DNA from: Lachnospiraceae bacterium UBA7109
GTDB taxonomy: Bacteria > Bacillota > Clostridia > Lachnospirales > Lachnospiraceae
DNA: 14,524 bases
Direction of reading: 5' to 3'
Assembly (NCBI GenBank): GCA_002492335.1
Contig: DKYD01000076.1
Coordinates: 17,349-31,872 of the forward strand
The notes beneath the pieces were generated by a model that was given only the letters and a program-made list of their open reading frames with translations, ran no database searches and was not told where the DNA came from. The position numbers were made by a program, and so were the translations under genes. Positions 8,015 through 14,524 of the stretch are shown in pieces (the stretch's first letter is position 1; each line of letters starts with the position of its first letter).

Positions 8015-8908
8015 ATGCGTGATATCCATGCTTTTCAGACGGACACACCCGATACCGGTCAGTTAAAAATCCAGGTTACATCAGAAATAAACGGATTTCC
8101 GATAAACAATGCTTCCATCTCCATCTCTTATACCGGTATACCGGATAACCAACTGGAACAACTGGCTACAGACTCCTCCGGCCAGACAGAGACGATTGAC
8201 CTCCCGGCGCCGCCGTTAGAATACAGTCTCGATGTAACCAACGAACAGCAGCCTTATTCTGAGTATACCATACAAGTGGACGCCCCGGGATATGAATCTG
8301 TAAATATTGCAGGAACCGAAATTCTTCCTACCATTACTGCCATCCAGAATGTGGAACTTCGCCCTGCGGCAACAGGAGAAGGTCCGGAAACCTTTGTAAT
8401 CCCTGCACATACATTATATGGGGAGTATCCTCCTAAAATTCCCGAAGACGAGATCAAACCGGTAAATGAGACCGGAGAAATTGTCTTAAGCCGCGTCGTT
8501 GTCCCGGAATATATTGTTGTCCATAACGGAAGCCCCCGGGATTCCACCGCAAGAGACTATTATGTCCGCTATAAAGATTATATCAAAAATGTAGCGTCCA
8601 GTGAAATCTATGCCACCTGGCCTGCCAATACCATCCGTGCAAATGTACTTGCTATTATGTCATTCACCCTGAATCGGGTGTATACGGAGTGGTACCGGAA
8701 CCAGGGCTATGATTTCACCATCACCTCATCCACTGCCTTTGATCACAAATGGATACCGGAACGCAATATTTACGACACCATATCCGTTATTGTTGATGAA
8801 TTATTTGCCAGCTATCTGTCCAGGCCAAACGTCAGACAGCCAATCCTGACCCAGTACTGCGACGGAAGACAGGTACAATGCCCAAATTGGATGACCATTT
8901 TGTTATAA
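8015..8908 (+). pseudogene. SleC-type spore cortex-lytic protein, 3'-truncated at a prophage junction
   Basis: Recognised as the N-terminal two thirds of a SleC-like pro-enzyme, which degrades spore cortex peptidoglycan during germination in clostridia after activation by Csp proteases. Residues about 15-117 form an Ig-like, carboxypeptidase-regulatory-like domain with TDSSGQT and DLPAPPLEYSL. Residues about 160-294 form a SpoIID-like lytic transglycosylase domain: NVASSEIYATWP holds the presumed catalytic Glu197, followed by IRANVLAIMSFTLNRVYTEWY, TSSTAFDHKW and QYCDGRQVQCPNWMT. In family members that last motif continues QWGSK...GYS..IL..YYG and then a peptidoglycan-binding domain, for about 420-440 residues in all. 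Here the frame leaves the family after Thr294 (8894-8896), adds Ile-Leu-Leu and stops at 8906. No frame after the break encodes the missing part, so this is not a simple frameshift. Minus-strand prophage genes begin immediately after. GAGG lies 8 nt before the ATG. The 297-residue product would probably be inactive unless the gene is rebuilt by excision. The family's C-terminal sequence is recalled, not aligned here. Confidence 0.82.
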
Positions 8909-8987
8909 CCTATAAAGAGATGCATTATAATAAGAAGAAACTCGTCTCAAAACTGTGCTCAAAATCAAGCATGTTTTATTTTATCTA
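8894..8987. other. Probable prophage attachment junction (one att site)
   Basis: This short stretch lies between the last sleC-like codon that fits the family (8894-8896) and the stop codon of the prophage endolysin (8988). It is AT-rich and holds no gene. A direct repeat CTCAAAA occurs at 8946-8952 and 8959-8964 (second copy imperfectly bounded), and a weak 6-bp hairpin with two G-T pairs at 8954-8973 is followed by T-rich sequence in plus orientation. The crossover core should lie within or just left of 8899, but it cannot be defined without the other junction. Confidence 0.55.
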
Positions 8988-9926
8988 TTACTTTACCACA
9001 GAAACATACAGAAAGGAATAGGTATGTACAAAAAGATAACTTCCGTCACTTGCTACCTTCCCCCAGAACTTCTGCTGGTTATTTTTCAGGTCATCCCACA
9101 GCTTCAGGTGCGTATTTCCTGCTCCCGGACTCCCGTTTCCCTCTACCGCTGCATATTTCCCCGGCGCAATCTTCGGTTCGATTACGATATAATCTACGTG
9201 ATAATACGGCTTATGCAAAACCCTGAACTTCTGCGAATCAGCTCCGTTTTTCGTGCGTGTCTTGAAGAACGTACCATTGCCGGAACTTTCTACGTCGAGA
9301 TACAGACCGTTTTTCTTGTTCCTCATGTATACATATCCGTCCCCGGCATCTTCCAGATACCACCGGGATTCATCCCCGTAAGAAGTATTCAATACAACAT
9401 CTACGCTCCTGTTTGTTCCTTTTATTGTGTCTTTTACCGCCTTTCTGAAATCATCCATCGTATATCCAATCTGATTCCACCAGTGTGCAGTATCCGCATG
9501 GTTGGACGCAATCCCCATGGCATGTCCTTCTTTATGCGATACGATGTTATCCGGGCTGATTCCGTATAACTGACACAGATGGGCGTATACCTCTACGGCA
9601 TTGTTGATGATCTTCATAGATGTTTCTCTGTCTGTATAACTGGACGGCTCACATAGCTCAAATCCAATCGCATTATTATTACAGGTTCCGCCGCAATGAT
9701 AAGCCCGGTAATTAAATGGCAGCGTCTGGTATGCCCCGGTCGTGTCAATGAATCCGTGAATGCAGACGCTTCTTCCTCCCGGCTGATATGTATTCCAGGT
9801 CTTTAAGAAGCTGGATGCCATAACACCTTTACAGGCTGTTGAATGAACCATAAGCCGTACAGGTTTGATTATTTTCGGTGATACGTAGCATTTGTTTTTT
9901 GTTAAATAATGTTGCTGGATATTCAT
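8988..9926 (-). CDS. Phage endolysin: N-acetylmuramoyl-L-alanine amidase with C-terminal beta-trefoil domain
   Basis: Lytic enzyme expected to cut the amide bond between MurNAc and the stem peptide at the end of the phage cycle. The start is the ATG at 9924-9926 (312 residues), because AGGAAGGAG lies 10 nt upstream; an in-frame GTG 33 nt earlier would place that ribosome site inside the coding region. Residues about 20-165 are a PGRP/Amidase_2 domain: His28 in RLMVHSTA, Glu90 in AIGFELCEP, the His131/His135 cluster in VSHKEGHAMGIASNHAD and His148 in AHWW give the zinc and catalytic residues. Residues about 174-312 look like a ricin-type beta-trefoil lectin with repeated QKF motifs (SQKFRV at 231-236, QQKFWGK at 284-290) and YLDVESSGNGT-like loops, presumably for cell-wall glycan binding. 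There is no signal peptide and no transmembrane segment, so export should need a holin, which is not found next to it. Confidence 0.9.
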   Translation of the reverse strand: MNIQQHYLTKNKCYVSPKIIKPVRLMVHSTACKGVMASSFLKTWNTYQPGGRSVCIHGFIDTTGAYQTLPFNYRAYHCGGTCNNNAIGFELCEPSSYTDRETSMKIINNAVEVYAHLCQLYGISPDNIVSHKEGHAMGIASNHADTAHWWNQIGYTMDDFRKAVKDTIKGTNRSVDVVLNTSYGDESRWYLEDAGDGYVYMRNKKNGLYLDVESSGNGTFFKTRTKNGADSQKFRVLHKPYYHVDYIVIEPKIAPGKYAAVEGNGSPGAGNTHLKLWDDLKNNQQKFWGKVASDGSYLFVHTYSFLYVSVVK

Positions 9927-10002
9927 GTTCTTTTTTCTCCTTCCTGTGCGATATTGCACAATAAAATTTAAAAGAAGGCTTACTCGCCCTCTTCTGATGC
10001 TG

Positions 10003-13000
10003 TTAAATTGTTGTCAGATGTTTTACGTCGATAGTGCTTCCCATGGAATTAACAGCAAACAATTCACCGTTAGAACAAATAATAAGATCTCCTTTCTGTG
10101 GAGTAGTTCCTGTAATATTAACCTCTTCATAGTTGAAACTTGTTGTCCCGCTGCTCCCGGATTTTGAACTGTAAAATACACCAGAGACAGAAAGTGTTTT
10201 CAGATATTCTACTTCGATAGCACTTCCCGCGGAATTAATAGTAAATACTGTACCATTAGAGCAAATAATAATATCGTCTACCTCTGGACTAACCCCTGTC
10301 ATTTTAATCTCTTCATATTCAAAACGAGTTGTCGCACTGCTTCCTGATTTTGAACTGTAAAATACGCGCCCTATATCCTGCTTAGAATCTGAGACTGAAA
10401 ATGTCATTAGATATTTTACAGTAATAGCACTTCCCGCGGAATTAACAGCAAACAATTCACTGTTAGAACAAATAATAAGGTCTCCTTTCTGTGGAGTAGT
10501 TCCTGTCGGAATACTAACATCTTCATAGTTGAAACTTGTTGTCCAGCTGCTTCCGGATTTCGAGCTGTAAAATATCCCCGGACTTCTTGTAGTACTTCCC
10601 TCTTGTATAACCGGAATGATTATCTGGTCTAACAGAGTGCTTGTCCCCCCTGCAAGATACATCGAACACCGGATACCTGTAATTCCGGACGGCAGCGTAT
10701 ATGTATAAGACGTCACGTTCGAACCGGAAGTGTACCGGCTTGTCCATGATGCAGAAGCCAGATTTGAACTTGTCGTAGTCTCGATCTTAAACCTGCATGC
10801 ATAGCCTCCAAAAGCGCCGCTCCCGGACTGACTGCGCCCCTGCAAGGTAATCGAAGTCTGCTTATAACTTCCGGATGCCGTCTTAGCAACAGCGGAAGCA
10901 TTGACCAGCATCTTGTAGGCTGTTGCATCCTGTCCGTCCGCTCCGGGGTCGCCCTGGTCACCTTTATCGCCTTTATCGCCTTTTGCTCCATCTGCGCCGT
11001 CTGTTCCTTTTGGCGTCACCGGAATCTCCGTTCTGTCAAGAAGAGTCCCTGTGGTTTTGTCATACATCGAAACCTCTATGGTAACAAGCGCCCCTAATTC
11101 GCCGTTGTCCGCCGGAATATTATAAGAGAAAGTTTCTGCTGTAACCTCATACAGCTGATTCCAGCTCTTATAATAATATCCGACCACAAATCTTGCTTCA
11201 TATGGCACCGGTTCACCGCTGCCTGTCTGTGAAAACCCAGAAATCTGCAATGCACTTGGAGTAAAAAACCGGCCGCCCGAACCTTCGTCCATGACAACCG
11301 AAGCAGCATTTATCCTCAGTCTGTATGTCAATGCATCCTGCCCATCCTTTCCATCCGAAACGATCGGAATAGTGGTCTCAGCCACAACAAAATCATTCGT
11401 ATCATGCAATGTGCAGCGGATAAAATCCACATTATTCGGAAACAAAAACAGATAACCGTTTCCGGCATTCTCCACGGCCGTAGTCCATGTAAGCGTTCCG
11501 CCGGAACCGACGGCCTGGGAGATTTCACCATGGAATCCCATATCCGGTGGGTTAAATTCTGTATAATTGCCGTCCCCATTATTTTTATAAAACTTGAAAT
11601 TTACCGACCTCGGCGTCACGCTTCCGTCTGTCTCTTTCCTTGCAGCCGCCGTAGTTGCCTGCACCTTATACATTACTGCATCCATACCATCTTCCCCTTT
11701 CTCTCCTTGATCTCCTTTTTCTCCGTCTTCTCCCTGAATCTTTTTCCACGTGTAAACTGTCACATCATCGGAATCGGGTTCGTAATAATCTACATACTGC
11801 CCCAGCCACTTTCCGGGAGTATTCCCATTATCCGCCGTAAAAGTAGAACCGCCATCATCAGAATACTTTATATGCAGGTATTGTGTATACCCATCCTCGC
11901 CCCGGAATTTCACCCATGTATAGACATTAGGGTCTGTCAAATCCGGCTCCTTCTGCGTCCGGTTGTTTGCAGTGCCAAAACACGTTTTCCCGGTGGGGTC
12001 TAAAGAAATTCCTGCCCCGGTAGTATCGTCTGCGTATGCAGTCCAGGTATATCTTGTCTTGATTTTTTCCAGATATTCAAACCGCTTTGCCAGAGACTGT
12101 ACAGACTGGGAAATACCCCCACTCTGTATCAAATACTCTCCCAGTGTCGCCTTTGCTGTACCATTCGATGCCGAAGACTCAAGCTTTAACACCCTCGCTG
12201 ACAGATACTGCTTTCCCGGACCATCTACAATACTAACTTTATCTCCAATCTGTACTGTATCTGGAAGCCGGGAGATATCAACTTCATAATTTATTTCCAC
12301 CTGGGACAGCTCTTTTAACCGGCTGATCGCGCGATTTAAAAGTTCCTGCTGGTTTGTCGTATCATAAGAAAAAGTTGCCATCAGATGCCCGGTGCCAGTG
12401 CCTTCTTCTAATTTTGACAGATACCTGCTCCAAACAGCATTTGCCTGCCGGTCTTTCAGCCACGGCCCCTGCAGATGAAAACGTCCGTCATCATACGCAT
12501 ACCCATTCAAAGTAACAGGCTCTTCTGCACCCTCCGGCGTCCCTCCCGTAACATACAGAGCAGTTGCCAGATTGGCAATGGATTTTTTTGTCTTAATCCG
12601 GTCGATGTCCCGGTTGAGCCGCAGGGCCACATAGTTATTTCTGCCACGCTTTTTGTAAACATCAATATATTTCTTTACAACAGTCAAGCCTTCCACTTTG
12701 AAGGAAAAGGAAATATCCGCATGGTCGAACTGTGTGGCCACACTTAAGAGCCTTGCTGTAACGGTAGATTCCCCTTCCCATTTCAACTTACGCGATAAGT
12801 TTGCGATCTGGTTTGTCCGAACCTCAAAACCACTGTCTGCTGCAAACAAATTGATATAATAAGCTATCGGATACGCCTGATCAGCTTCATAGGGAAGCGC
12901 AATCTCATTCAAAAGGTCAAGTCCTGCCTCTTCTGCGTAAAGATACACTTCCTGATTCTTCGTATCTGTCTCACTCTCAATAATGGTATAAAATTCGCTT

Positions 13001-13215
13001 ACATTTCCATTCTGCCTGAGCAGATAATTGCCCGGCTTCGTGTAGTTTTCTACTTCTCCCCGGCTTTCTGAATCAAAACCGATATAGCATTTGAAATTAA
13101 TTCCTCCAGCACCGATTTCTTCTGTTTTCAGATCATTATAGACAGTCAGCCCCTTCCCATTTGTTCCGGCTAATCCAAGAATACGGAACCTCCTGTCAGC
13201 AAAATATAAAATCAT
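10003..13215 (-). CDS. Phage tail-tip (Tal-like) protein fused to a modular receptor-binding fibre
   Basis: A 1070-residue minor structural protein at the tail tip. Residues about 1-385 resemble the N-terminal region of Tal/tail-associated proteins of siphophages (LLRQNGNVSEFYTI, then DTVQIGDKVSIVD at 319-331), which forms the hub. Residues about 390-495 hold two PDLTD/SDDVTVYTW-type fibre modules, each ending in a GEDG turn (438-442, 494-498). A collagen-like Gly-X-Y stretch covers 495-511. Three Ig-like modules follow (about 511-625, 626-736, 763-873), each starting near a DAxxYK/R motif and ending near an IPV/IPI strand; a longer collagen-like stretch (737-763) separates the second and third. 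Three tandem repeats end the protein (880-949, 950-1011, 1012-1070). The ATG overlaps the distal tail gene's stop by 4 nt and has AAGGGGG 8 nt upstream. The C-terminal half is the likely host-range determinant. No catalytic motif was recognised, so any endopeptidase activity is unproven. Confidence 0.85.
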   Translation of the reverse strand: MILYFADRRFRILGLAGTNGKGLTVYNDLKTEEIGAGGINFKCYIGFDSESRGEVENYTKPGNYLLRQNGNVSEFYTIIESETDTKNQEVYLYAEEAGLDLLNEIALPYEADQAYPIAYYINLFAADSGFEVRTNQIANLSRKLKWEGESTVTARLLSVATQFDHADISFSFKVEGLTVVKKYIDVYKKRGRNNYVALRLNRDIDRIKTKKSIANLATALYVTGGTPEGAEEPVTLNGYAYDDGRFHLQGPWLKDRQANAVWSRYLSKLEEGTGTGHLMATFSYDTTNQQELLNRAISRLKELSQVEINYEVDISRLPDTVQIGDKVSIVDGPGKQYLSARVLKLESSASNGTAKATLGEYLIQSGGISQSVQSLAKRFEYLEKIKTRYTWTAYADDTTGAGISLDPTGKTCFGTANNRTQKEPDLTDPNVYTWVKFRGEDGYTQYLHIKYSDDGGSTFTADNGNTPGKWLGQYVDYYEPDSDDVTVYTWKKIQGEDGEKGDQGEKGEDGMDAVMYKVQATTAAARKETDGSVTPRSVNFKFYKNNGDGNYTEFNPPDMGFHGEISQAVGSGGTLTWTTAVENAGNGYLFLFPNNVDFIRCTLHDTNDFVVAETTIPIVSDGKDGQDALTYRLRINAASVVMDEGSGGRFFTPSALQISGFSQTGSGEPVPYEARFVVGYYYKSWNQLYEVTAETFSYNIPADNGELGALVTIEVSMYDKTTGTLLDRTEIPVTPKGTDGADGAKGDKGDKGDQGDPGADGQDATAYKMLVNASAVAKTASGSYKQTSITLQGRSQSGSGAFGGYACRFKIETTTSSNLASASWTSRYTSGSNVTSYTYTLPSGITGIRCSMYLAGGTSTLLDQIIIPVIQEGSTTRSPGIFYSSKSGSSWTTSFNYEDVSIPTGTTPQKGDLIICSNSELFAVNSAGSAITVKYLMTFSVSDSKQDIGRVFYSSKSGSSATTRFEYEEIKMTGVSPEVDDIIICSNGTVFTINSAGSAIEVEYLKTLSVSGVFYSSKSGSSGTTSFNYEEVNITGTTPQKGDLIICSNGELFAVNSMGSTIDVKHLTTI
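10006..10578 (-). repeat. Three tandem coding repeats at the fibre C-terminus
   Basis: Units at 10369-10578, 10183-10368 and 10006-10182 each encode 59-70 residues beginning (G/R)(I/V)FYSSKSGSS and containing D.IICSN and NS.GS.I.V..L. The first and third units are nearly identical at the DNA level over a 69-bp stretch (10438-10506 versus 10045-10113, 2 differences), while the middle unit differs at many positions. This suggests recent duplication or gene conversion between the outer units. Confidence 0.92.
10930..11007 (-). repeat. Collagen-like Gly-X-Y repeat in the tail fibre
   Basis: Residues 737-762 of the tail protein run as consecutive G-X-Y triplets (GTDGADGAKGDKGDKGDQGD and onward), encoded by a partly repetitive tract with a 9-nt CCTTTATCG direct repeat in plus-strand reading. 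Such stretches form trimeric helices in phage fibres and act as rigid spacers. Confidence 0.9.
11683..11733 (-). repeat. Shorter collagen-like Gly-X-Y repeat in the tail fibre
   Basis: Residues 495-511 (GEDGEKGDQGEKGEDGM) form five Gly-X-Y triplets rich in Lys, Glu and Asp, at the boundary between the YTW-type fibre modules and the first Ig-like module. Its composition resembles the longer stretch at 10930-11007, suggesting a shared origin. Confidence 0.85.
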
Positions 13216-14524
13216 AAATACACCCCCTTATAATTCATGGAAAAAACAGGCTTGTTTTCTTTTGCCCAGTTTGAATATAAACACTGAATCCAATTGACTC
13301 CTGGCGTAATCTGAAACTCTTCCCACTCGTTTCCGACCGCACCAAGCCCTGGCTCGCTGATATGGTTTACAATGACTTTCTGCTCACCGCAATCCACTCG
13401 GATATAATCGTCCTTTGAAAATTTATTTGGAATATCATTCCAGCCATTGACTTTATGGGCTGTAAATTTTACGCGGCGCACACCGTTATTCTGGATGCAC
13501 ATACCGCCCCATGCGCCCATAAAAAAACTGATTTCCGTCACCGGTACATCCTCGAGCTCATCATCATGATAAGTCTCATAGATTCTATGGCCATCTCCGC
13601 CTCCTACTTTAAAGGTGATATCTCCCCCAAACTTTTCAATATAGCTCCACCCATTGTCCCAGTTTGCAAGCGTATCCTCCGAACCGTAGGAATACTCTGA
13701 CTCGTATACATCCTTTCCATTTACCGTCAGCTTGCAGAAGCCTTTGTAATGATCCTGCGACAGTTTACCGAAAGTAACAGCCGCTACATTTTTTCTGTTA
13801 TCCCCTGTCCCGCTGGTCATAACAAACTGTGTCATACCAAGATCCTGATTACCCTCGATTACAAAAAAATGCGACCAGTCATATCTACAGTCCTTCTGTC
13901 CGACCTGTCCGTTGGAATCTGCCGGCACTTTTCTGGTATAAGAAGGTCCGTACCAGTAATCGTTACAAACGGTTCCGTACAGCCCTTCTTTTGCTTCAAT
14001 ACATGATTCATTATGCCTTGCTGTAAATTCAAAATTCCCTTGCTGCTTAATATTCAATTTTTGGGAAATTAATTTTGCATTATTAAGTATCCAGCCAGAA
14101 GTATCCGCGTTTATTGCACCGGATATCAGACATTCAGACCGGGGACTTCGTTTCCCGTCCAGTTCTTCCGGATTCCCAAACTGTAAAATATGGCCTTTCT
14201 GATCTACAAATGCCACGTACCCGCAATCTCCCGGAAAATCAGCAGTTAACACCGGATAAGCCGGGCAATTCCCTGTATAGTCGAATTCGAATACATCCCC
14301 TTCCGGCGAATTTGAATTCAAAAACACTGAATTCACAGAATACTTAAATGGGTCTGCACAATAAAACTCAATCTCCCCTGTCACATGGTTTACACCGGGC
14401 GAAACTTCACTGTTTCCAGCCTTTGTCCCGATAAAATACTTGTCTTCTTCATCATGGAAAATCAGTTCCGCATTTTCTACATCCAGCAACTTATTGAGTT
14501 TATTATAAGCTGTCCGAAACGCTG
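13212..14524 (-). CDS. Phage distal tail protein (Dit family) with large insertion (5' end beyond right edge)
   Basis: Baseplate/tail-tip hub protein joining the tail tube to the tail-tip protein. The reading frame stays open to the right edge (FRTAYNKLNKLLDVENAELIF...), so the TTG at 14487-14489 is not the real start; at least 436 codons are visible. The Sipho_tail-like N-terminal part shows LIFHDEEDKYFIG and GEIEFYCADPFKYS. The C-terminal part shows YIRVDCGEQKVIVN, WEEFQITPGVNWIQCLYSNW and FSMNYKGVYL, typical closing strands of the fold. Between them, roughly 60 to 350 residues after the TTG, sits a long insert rich in aromatic residues and Gly, with FEFTARHNESCIEAKEGLYG, WSHFFVIEGNQDLG and FKVGGGDG. 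This resembles the carbohydrate-binding inserts of 'evolved' Dit proteins, though I cannot assign a specific module. Its stop overlaps the next gene's start by 4 nt. Confidence 0.85.
   Translation of the reverse strand, partial: AFRTAYNKLNKLLDVENAELIFHDEEDKYFIGTKAGNSEVSPGVNHVTGEIEFYCADPFKYSVNSVFLNSNSPEGDVFEFDYTGNCPAYPVLTADFPGDCGYVAFVDQKGHILQFGNPEELDGKRSPRSECLISGAINADTSGWILNNAKLISQKLNIKQQGNFEFTARHNESCIEAKEGLYGTVCNDYWYGPSYTRKVPADSNGQVGQKDCRYDWSHFFVIEGNQDLGMTQFVMTSGTGDNRKNVAAVTFGKLSQDHYKGFCKLTVNGKDVYESEYSYGSEDTLANWDNGWSYIEKFGGDITFKVGGGDGHRIYETYHDDELEDVPVTEISFFMGAWGGMCIQNNGVRRVKFTAHKVNGWNDIPNKFSKDDYIRVDCGEQKVIVNHISEPGLGAVGNEWEEFQITPGVNWIQCLYSNWAKENKPVFSMNYKGVYL

Larger units (their letters stand above)
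8897..14524 (-). mobile_element. Prophage late region, partial (tail and lysin genes)
   Basis: Three contiguous minus-strand genes follow the standard siphophage order of distal tail protein, tail-tip protein/fibre, endolysin. They overlap or lie close together (4-nt overlap, then a gap of about 76 nt). They face the opposite strand from the broken sleC-like gene and stop about 90 bp from its break. The endolysin end of a temperate phage late operon commonly lies close to an attachment site, which supports a complete prophage extending off the right edge. A defective prophage or tail-like particle cluster cannot be excluded, since capsid, terminase and integrase genes are outside the window. 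Confidence 0.8.

Noticed and set aside
8897..8940. Simple frameshift as the reason the sleC-like gene ends early
   Set aside because: None of the three frames after 8897 continues with the expected family residues, so sequence replacement fits better than an indel.
8954..8977. Hairpin plus T-rich run downstream of the broken sleC-like gene
   Set aside because: Only 6 pairs including two G-T pairs, with a tail interrupted by A; may be chance in AT-rich DNA.
8955..9569. 204-codon plus-strand reading frame antisense to the endolysin
   Set aside because: The minus-strand frame encodes a complete amidase with catalytic residues; the plus-strand product resembles no protein and is a shadow.
9927..9959. 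Upstream GTG start for the endolysin
   Set aside because: It would place the strong AGGAAGGAG ribosome site inside the coding region and add a non-conserved basic extension.
9945..9960. Inverted repeat TGTGC-N6-GCACA just upstream of the endolysin ribosome site
   Set aside because: The stem is only 5 bp with no U-tract and sits before the ribosome site; too weak to call a terminator or operator.
9962..9993. Possible terminator hairpin after the tail fibre gene
   Set aside because: The arms pair only in two short blocks with a 3-nt bulge; the T-rich tail is broken. Not strong enough to list.
10930..11010. CRISPR-like or regulatory short repeats
   Set aside because: The 9-nt repeats are in frame and encode Gly-X-Y triplets, so they are explained by the collagen-like protein sequence.
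11404..12003. 199-codon plus-strand reading frame antisense to the tail fibre
   Set aside because: It is explained by codon bias of the opposite frame; no start signal or recognisable domain.

Overview
The window looks like chromosome from a low-GC, spore-forming Firmicute of the class Clostridia, most likely Lachnospiraceae. This rests on the BceRS-type two-component system, the SleC-type spore cortex-lytic protein, the strong AGGAGG-like ribosome sites and the phage tail and lysin architecture. I cannot name the species.

Left part, 1 to about 6750, all on the minus strand (so transcription runs right to left): carA and carB (carbamoyl-phosphate synthase) start from a clear sigma-A promoter at 6719-6747. 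After only 28 nt they are followed by a response regulator and an intramembrane-sensing histidine kinase of the BceRS type, which overlap by 4 nt. A strong rho-independent terminator at 572-619 closes that unit. The next gene, the ATPase of a BceAB-type antimicrobial-peptide exporter, runs off the left edge. It has its own promoter, nested in the terminator region, with a BceR-like operator (627-640) upstream. The sensor, regulator and transporter most likely form a peptide-antibiotic detoxification module.

Middle part, about 6756 to 8908: a membrane-anchored transglutaminase-like protein on the minus strand, and divergently a SleC-type spore cortex-lytic gene on the plus strand. The second gene is broken. 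It reads well through most of its SpoIID-like catalytic domain, then at about 8894-8899 leaves the family sequence and stops after three foreign codons.

Right part, about 8897 to the right edge, minus strand: late genes of a siphophage-type prophage. In transcription order these are a distal tail protein with a large insert (5' end off the right edge), a 1070-residue tail-tip/fibre protein with collagen-like stretches and C-terminal tandem repeats, and an endolysin combining an amidase with a beta-trefoil domain. The endolysin ends about 90 bp from the point where the sleC-like gene breaks. The simplest reading is that the prophage integrated inside sleC and 8894-8987 is one attachment junction. 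Such an element could switch germination capacity off, or be excised during sporulation like skin in sigK. The integrase, the other junction and the 3' half of sleC lie outside the window.
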